Origin: Psilocybe azurescens
Lineage: Eukaryota; Basidiomycota; Agaricomycetes; Agaricales; Agrocybaceae
Assembly (NCBI GenBank): GCA_023853785.1
Contig: JAJIRX010000766.1
Span: 1-42,050, forward strand
DNA length: 42,050 nucleotides
Direction of reading: 5' to 3'
Shown here piece after piece: positions 37,721 through 42,050 of the stretch (position 1 is the stretch's first letter; each line of letters begins with the position of its first letter). A program made the position numbers and the translations under genes. The notes beneath the pieces were generated by a model. That model was not told the DNA's origin. It did no database searches and worked only from the letters and a program-made list of their open reading frames with translations.

Positions 37721-40176
37721 TTTGATGTACTGTAGAAGGATGAGCTTTGACGGGAGTTTATATTATATTCGTGACCGATATTAATTGATGCACTGAAAAG
37801 TGAATTCGGAAGGGAATATTCCAATGGGTGGACGCTACTGGTAAGACAGCAAGCTGCGGTTCTTCGAGGACGTAAAATATCCCACAATCGTGCGACAAGG
37901 TGGGTGAAATTTTGTTAAAATAGTCAGGTTCTGAACGCTGTGCCAGCATGATAGGGACCGAGTGCCTTCCTTGCACGAAGCAAAGTGGTGGGACTTCTAG
38001 TTTCCGGGAACCTCATTTGATAGGGCATCTGGGATCGAGGGTTTTTCAGAGAGATACTTAAGCATAGTCAATACGAAAGCGCTGACATCCCAGTTGACCC
38101 AGACATCGTGGAAGTCTGGTGAATGTTCAAGCACCGATTACTCCAATAGTTGGAGACAGTCTAGGCAGTCCTAGATTGGCCAACAGATATCGAGCAGCAA
38201 GGGAATATAAATAAGAAGAATCTGTGATCGTAAGCTGCCTGCCTTCTGTGTCAGGTTAAGCGATAGACATCACCCTGGATGCTAAAACGTGTTCGCTTTC
38301 CCGCCTAGCTGAGTCATTAGACTTGAATGGCTCCTGTCTGCCAACGAATGTGGTAGATAGTCATCAGCTGGTATGTCCGGAGCATCAAGAGATAAGACAA
38401 TGTCCCACCATCCTGCGCAATTATCCATGTCAGAAAAGGATCTGGGTAGTTCAGGTTCAAGGTAATTTGGATAGTAGCGGTCAGGGTTTCCATTGACTTG
38501 ACACAAGCTTTCGGCGTTTTTGAGCCGAACACTGAGTCTATTCCAAAGTCCAAAGCGTCCTCACTCTAAATCCTTCAGTGTTGAAGATATGGGCAATTGA
38601 GAACGCAGTTTCTTGCTTCGCTGAGCTTTTGCCTCCGTGTCTCTGGAAGTCTGTCAGAAAATGTGGATATATTCGGGTAAATTATGGAAGCAAGAGTGTT
38701 CCCGGGAAGATTGGCACATGGAAAGATTGGCGCAGTTGGACAAAGATAAACATATGCGTGAATTTCAATAATAGCGGGAAAGGTCCCACGGATATTTTAC
38801 ACTCATTACAGCTTGCGACCTAAAATACATCCATGAATATCTTAATAGCTTAATGATATATAAGAGTCTACAGCATATGCATTCAAAATTACGGACACAG
38901 CAATCTCGCTATAAATATCTCCGAGGGCAGACTCGGAGCCGTCAACTGGTCAACGTCAACTTCAGACGAGAGAGAAATTAGACAATAAATACGATTTAAT
39001 TCACATGCATGCGAATAAAATAGCTTCCACAAGCGAGATGAACTGAGTATTAAGCTAATGAATTTTTGATCCACGCGGGGAGTGATAGGTCTTCTCTGTG
39101 CATGATCCAATCCTTCTGCAAAAATATTGAGGCTAAGATTTATCCTAATCCCCATGGACCGAGGAACTGAGCTATATTCAGAATCGTAAAATTATAGATA
39201 GACAGGTATTGCCGCCGGTAGACACGTATCGGATATAACATGCTAATAATCCGTTTGGCTCTCACATCCAAAAACATACCTTATGGATAGAACTTGCAAA
39301 GTTCCAACTTGAGAAAGGGTCCGTGCACAGCTTGTCACGCTTTATTACTGTACATGAAAGGTTTCATATTAGCCTAATCATGTAAAGCATAAATCTCCTG
39401 GTATAGAATCGTAACTGAGCAAGATCTTCATATTCTTAAATATAGAGATCAAATCAGATTGGCCCGTAGGCTAGGGGCCAGTGTCTAATTTAATACCACG
39501 TGACAAAACGCAGCGTCAAACTGTTGGTGCCAGCCATTGCCGATGCCGGTCTTGCTCTTGTTGTAATTTGCAACTTCGACTTGACTTCAACCATGGTTAG
39601 ACTTTCAAGTTTGAAAATTATATGGCCATCTTAATGGTGATTCAGGAAACTAGAATATTCAATAATTTCATATTGATAACGGGCCACCATAGTCCTTTCA
39701 TGGCTCAAGCACGCATTCGAATGACTATAGGCTTCCATTATCAGGAAGGTGAGTTTCTGTTCGTTGTCTCGACTTACTATGAATTACCCTTGTCCAGTAT
39801 AGCCAGCCTTATGGTCGCAAACTGAATAGTGAACCAGCCATACAAGAGTCGTCCACAAATCCCATTGACTCTGGATAATGTCCTCGTTGCCACGATGAAA
39901 AGTGTCCTGTCCTGGCTATTAGTGCCACAGTGGCTGAAGCCTCATTGTGATTAAGCGTACCTCGGTTAAAGCTAAAGGCCTTTAATGTCGGCTCAGCCAT
40001 GCGCATTGCACATGCAGGCCCCATAGGTTACCAAAAGCTATTCGTGGCACCATCATCAACACGGCTGTACATATAAAAGGATCCTTGAATCCGCAGTAGG
40101 TTTCCCTCACTCTTATCTTCATACATTCTCCCTCTCTGAATCCATCCCCGAAAATTTACATAATACACACCAGAAT
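37721..40176. other. Gene-poor intergenic stretch
   Basis: About 2.5 kb, AT-rich, without a supported gene. A minus-strand frame at 38282-38506 (74 codons) has protein-like composition but no motif, no partner exons and no homology I recognise, so it is not called. Confidence 0.35.
40072..40078 (+). promoter_or_regulatory. TATA box before LRR-like locus
   Basis: TATAAAA, 105 bases upstream of an ATG at 40177 and followed by a CT-rich leader. It suggests that the locus was, or is, transcribed. Confidence 0.5.
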
Positions 40177-41511
40177 ATGCCGGAACATGTTAATGCATCT
40201 CTCTCGCCTCGCAAGGCCTCGACGTACAACCCTCAGCGGGGATACGCGCTCAGACAGCCTACTTCGAATCTAGCCTACTCCCTGCATCAACGCGTCCGAC
40301 CTGCACTCGCCTAAAATCCCGATCTTACTCCCGAAGCAGCTTCTCGAGGACTTGTATCCTAATGCGCCGGCTTGGGATTTAGCCGAGATTCCACCGCTGT
40401 GTAGTATCTGGGATAATGATGGCGATGAAAGCCGCGATTCCACCTTTCACGCACCCAGCGCGTCTTCCCATCCTCGCGTATCCCAACTGCCGTCCCTGGG
40501 CCCAAGCCATGCTCTATCAATCCAGAGTGTACCAATGGGACCCTGAAGCAAAGGTTCTGTGATACTCTCCCGCACGATCTTTGGGCTGTTGTTGTATCTG
40601 GTTCAACTATACAATATGTGCAAGACACTGGAACTCTGCGCGTCACCATCGGAGGCACCGAACCACCTTCTACTGAAGAAGTAGAATGCGAACTGGCGCC
40701 TTGGAAGGAAGATGCCTGGGTTTCTACTGTGTCTATTGTTGTCTCGGATTCGGTTACGCTAGCTAGCTTTTTAAGGCGGCGCCGTATAAAGCTGTTCTGT
40801 GGATTTTGAACTGGCTGCAGGGCGCTCACGGGAATACTATTGAGACGATCAGAGTCTCCCTTCCTATGCGCATGCCGTGCTCCAAGAAAACAGATATACC
40901 AGCGATGTTATCGTCTATAGTTCTTGACGATGATGAGGGCACGAAGCCAGCCTCTTCGAGTCAGATTTATCCAGCCCTGAAAACGTTGTATTGGAGAGGC
41001 GACTGTCGCTTGCTTCCAAAGCTCTTACCTTCCCTCGCTTCGCACAATACACGAACACTCACGGTGGCCAGCGATCTGAGCATACCAGACGCGCTCTGGG
41101 TGCTCCGTCATTTCTCGAGTTCTAGACTGCACACCCTGGATTTGGCGACGCTGGTCGTCGATCCTCGACCGACTCTGAATCGCCCTGAGGATAATAAAGA
41201 AAAATTGGTCGATACAGTAAACCGGCCTACCCAAGTCTCGAGAGCGGCCTCTGCCACCATTCGCCTTGCCTTACCTAGACACACTGACGATAGGCTCTTC
41301 CATCCCATTTCACACCTTCCTAGTGCAGATTGCAATGCCTCGCTTATGCTCTGTCTTTCTCGTCCTCAATGGAAATGATGTCGAAGGATCGTTCCATACC
41401 GGCACAGTGGGAAGTATGGGACTGAAGAGATATTACATTCTTTCCTCGCGGACCCTTCTGTGCGGAATCATAAATTGCTTTTTGTGGTGTTCGGTGTGGT
41501 CTTGTGCCTGA
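40177..41511 (+). pseudogene. Fragmented LRR/F-box-like reading frame
   Basis: Starting at ATG 40177, protein-like segments occur in changing frames: a Ser/Pro/Arg-rich start, LLPKQLLEDLYPNAPAWDL (near 40330), a middle segment around 40520-40800, and a leucine-rich body from 40806 with YPALKTLYWRGDCRLLPKLL. This body shifts frame near 41262 into LPYLDTLTIGSSIPFHTFLV. The body resembles the LRR-like C-terminal half of mushroom F-box proteins, as in the gene at 1809-3270, but no F-box is visible. No introns bridge the frame changes convincingly. It is either a decayed gene or one with several single-base sequence errors. Confidence 0.45.
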
Positions 41512-42050
41512 GAGGGCGGAACACATTGAGGGGCTAGTGAGGCAGAGAGTTTCGCCAGATGCAGTTGTGAAGGTTTGTTGAAAAGGGGTGTGTGGTACTT
41601 ACGATGAACTGGAGTTTCGAAAGGTGTATTTTGTCTTGATGATATAGAAATTAGAATAGAACACTTATTAAATATGTGAACCTAGGACTTGGACCTCACT
41701 CAGGAGGCCGGGTCTACATCCCTATCTTATCTTTCATCGTAATCCACCTATGCATTTGAGTCTGGACGTCTTGCACATTGCTACTGGATCAGCGAGTCCA
41801 AGTTCGAGTCTGTGCGGCGGGCATAATAATCATTCAAAGTCGCGAAAGCTTGAACTTGTGGTCCTAATTCATCTTTCCTTCTATTATTTTGAACGATGTC
41901 ATCGAGATTTGACAGAAAGTTCGAAAGACATCGAGCAACAACGCAAAATTGGCATGCTTACGTGGATCATACTGCGGTCCAGCGTACGCAGCGATCCAAC
42001 GATGAGCACCGCCGTAGTTGTCGTTGTCGCAGCAAGTACTTGTATGTAGA
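41512..42050. other. Window end, nothing recognised
   Basis: A short plus-strand frame runs off the window edge (41750 onward). Its composition gives no family hint. Confidence 0.3.

Noticed and set aside
38282..38553. Two overlapping minus-strand frames of 74-78 codons
   Set aside because: No start context, splice partner or recognisable motif; left as intergenic.

Overview
The window reads as nuclear DNA of a filamentous basidiomycete, most likely an Agaricomycete. Genes are split by many short GT-AG introns (about 45-75 nt). The gene families also fit: an F-box/LRR-like gene of mushroom type, a 'macrofage activating glycoprotein'-type GPI protein, glycine-rich-domain (GRDP-like) proteins, a CYP63-like P450 and basidiomycete-style multi-intron actin genes. 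The species cannot be named from sequence alone.

Layout. 0.5-3.3 kb: a small gene whose C-terminus holds a tryptophan heptad repeat, then a broken F-box/LRR-like gene. 4-7.6 kb: two Ser/Thr-rich secreted GPI-type surface proteins; a copy of one exon of the second lies upstream of the first. 7.9-14.6 kb (minus strand): two tandem GRDP-like paralogues with Cys/Gly-rich tails and matching exon sizes. 15.3-29.8 kb (minus strand): five head-to-tail actin genes plus a relic of a sixth, interrupted by two short hAT-type transposons with perfect 8-bp target-site duplications and by an intron-containing tRNA-Glu(CUC). 30.2-31.5 kb: RPN10, the ubiquitin receptor of the 26S proteasome, divergent from actin 5. 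32.5-37.7 kb: two convergent cytochrome P450 genes. 40.2-41.5 kb: a fragmented LRR-like reading frame.

Actin copies 1 and 2 are conventional. Their exons sum to 1127 nt each, and adding one missing base gives exactly 375 codons plus stop. Copies 3 and 5 are strongly diverged; copy 4 is intermediate. All five share one exon pattern, including a 6-nt microexon, so the array grew by DNA-level tandem duplication and not by retrocopying.

At least ten single-base indels, mostly loss of one base in a G or C run, interrupt otherwise well conserved exons (actins 1, 2, 4 and 5, RPN10, both P450s). This looks more like homopolymer error in the assembly than wholesale pseudogenisation. It matters for anyone translating these genes. 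Exon coordinates were deduced by eye from splice signals, phase and family similarity.
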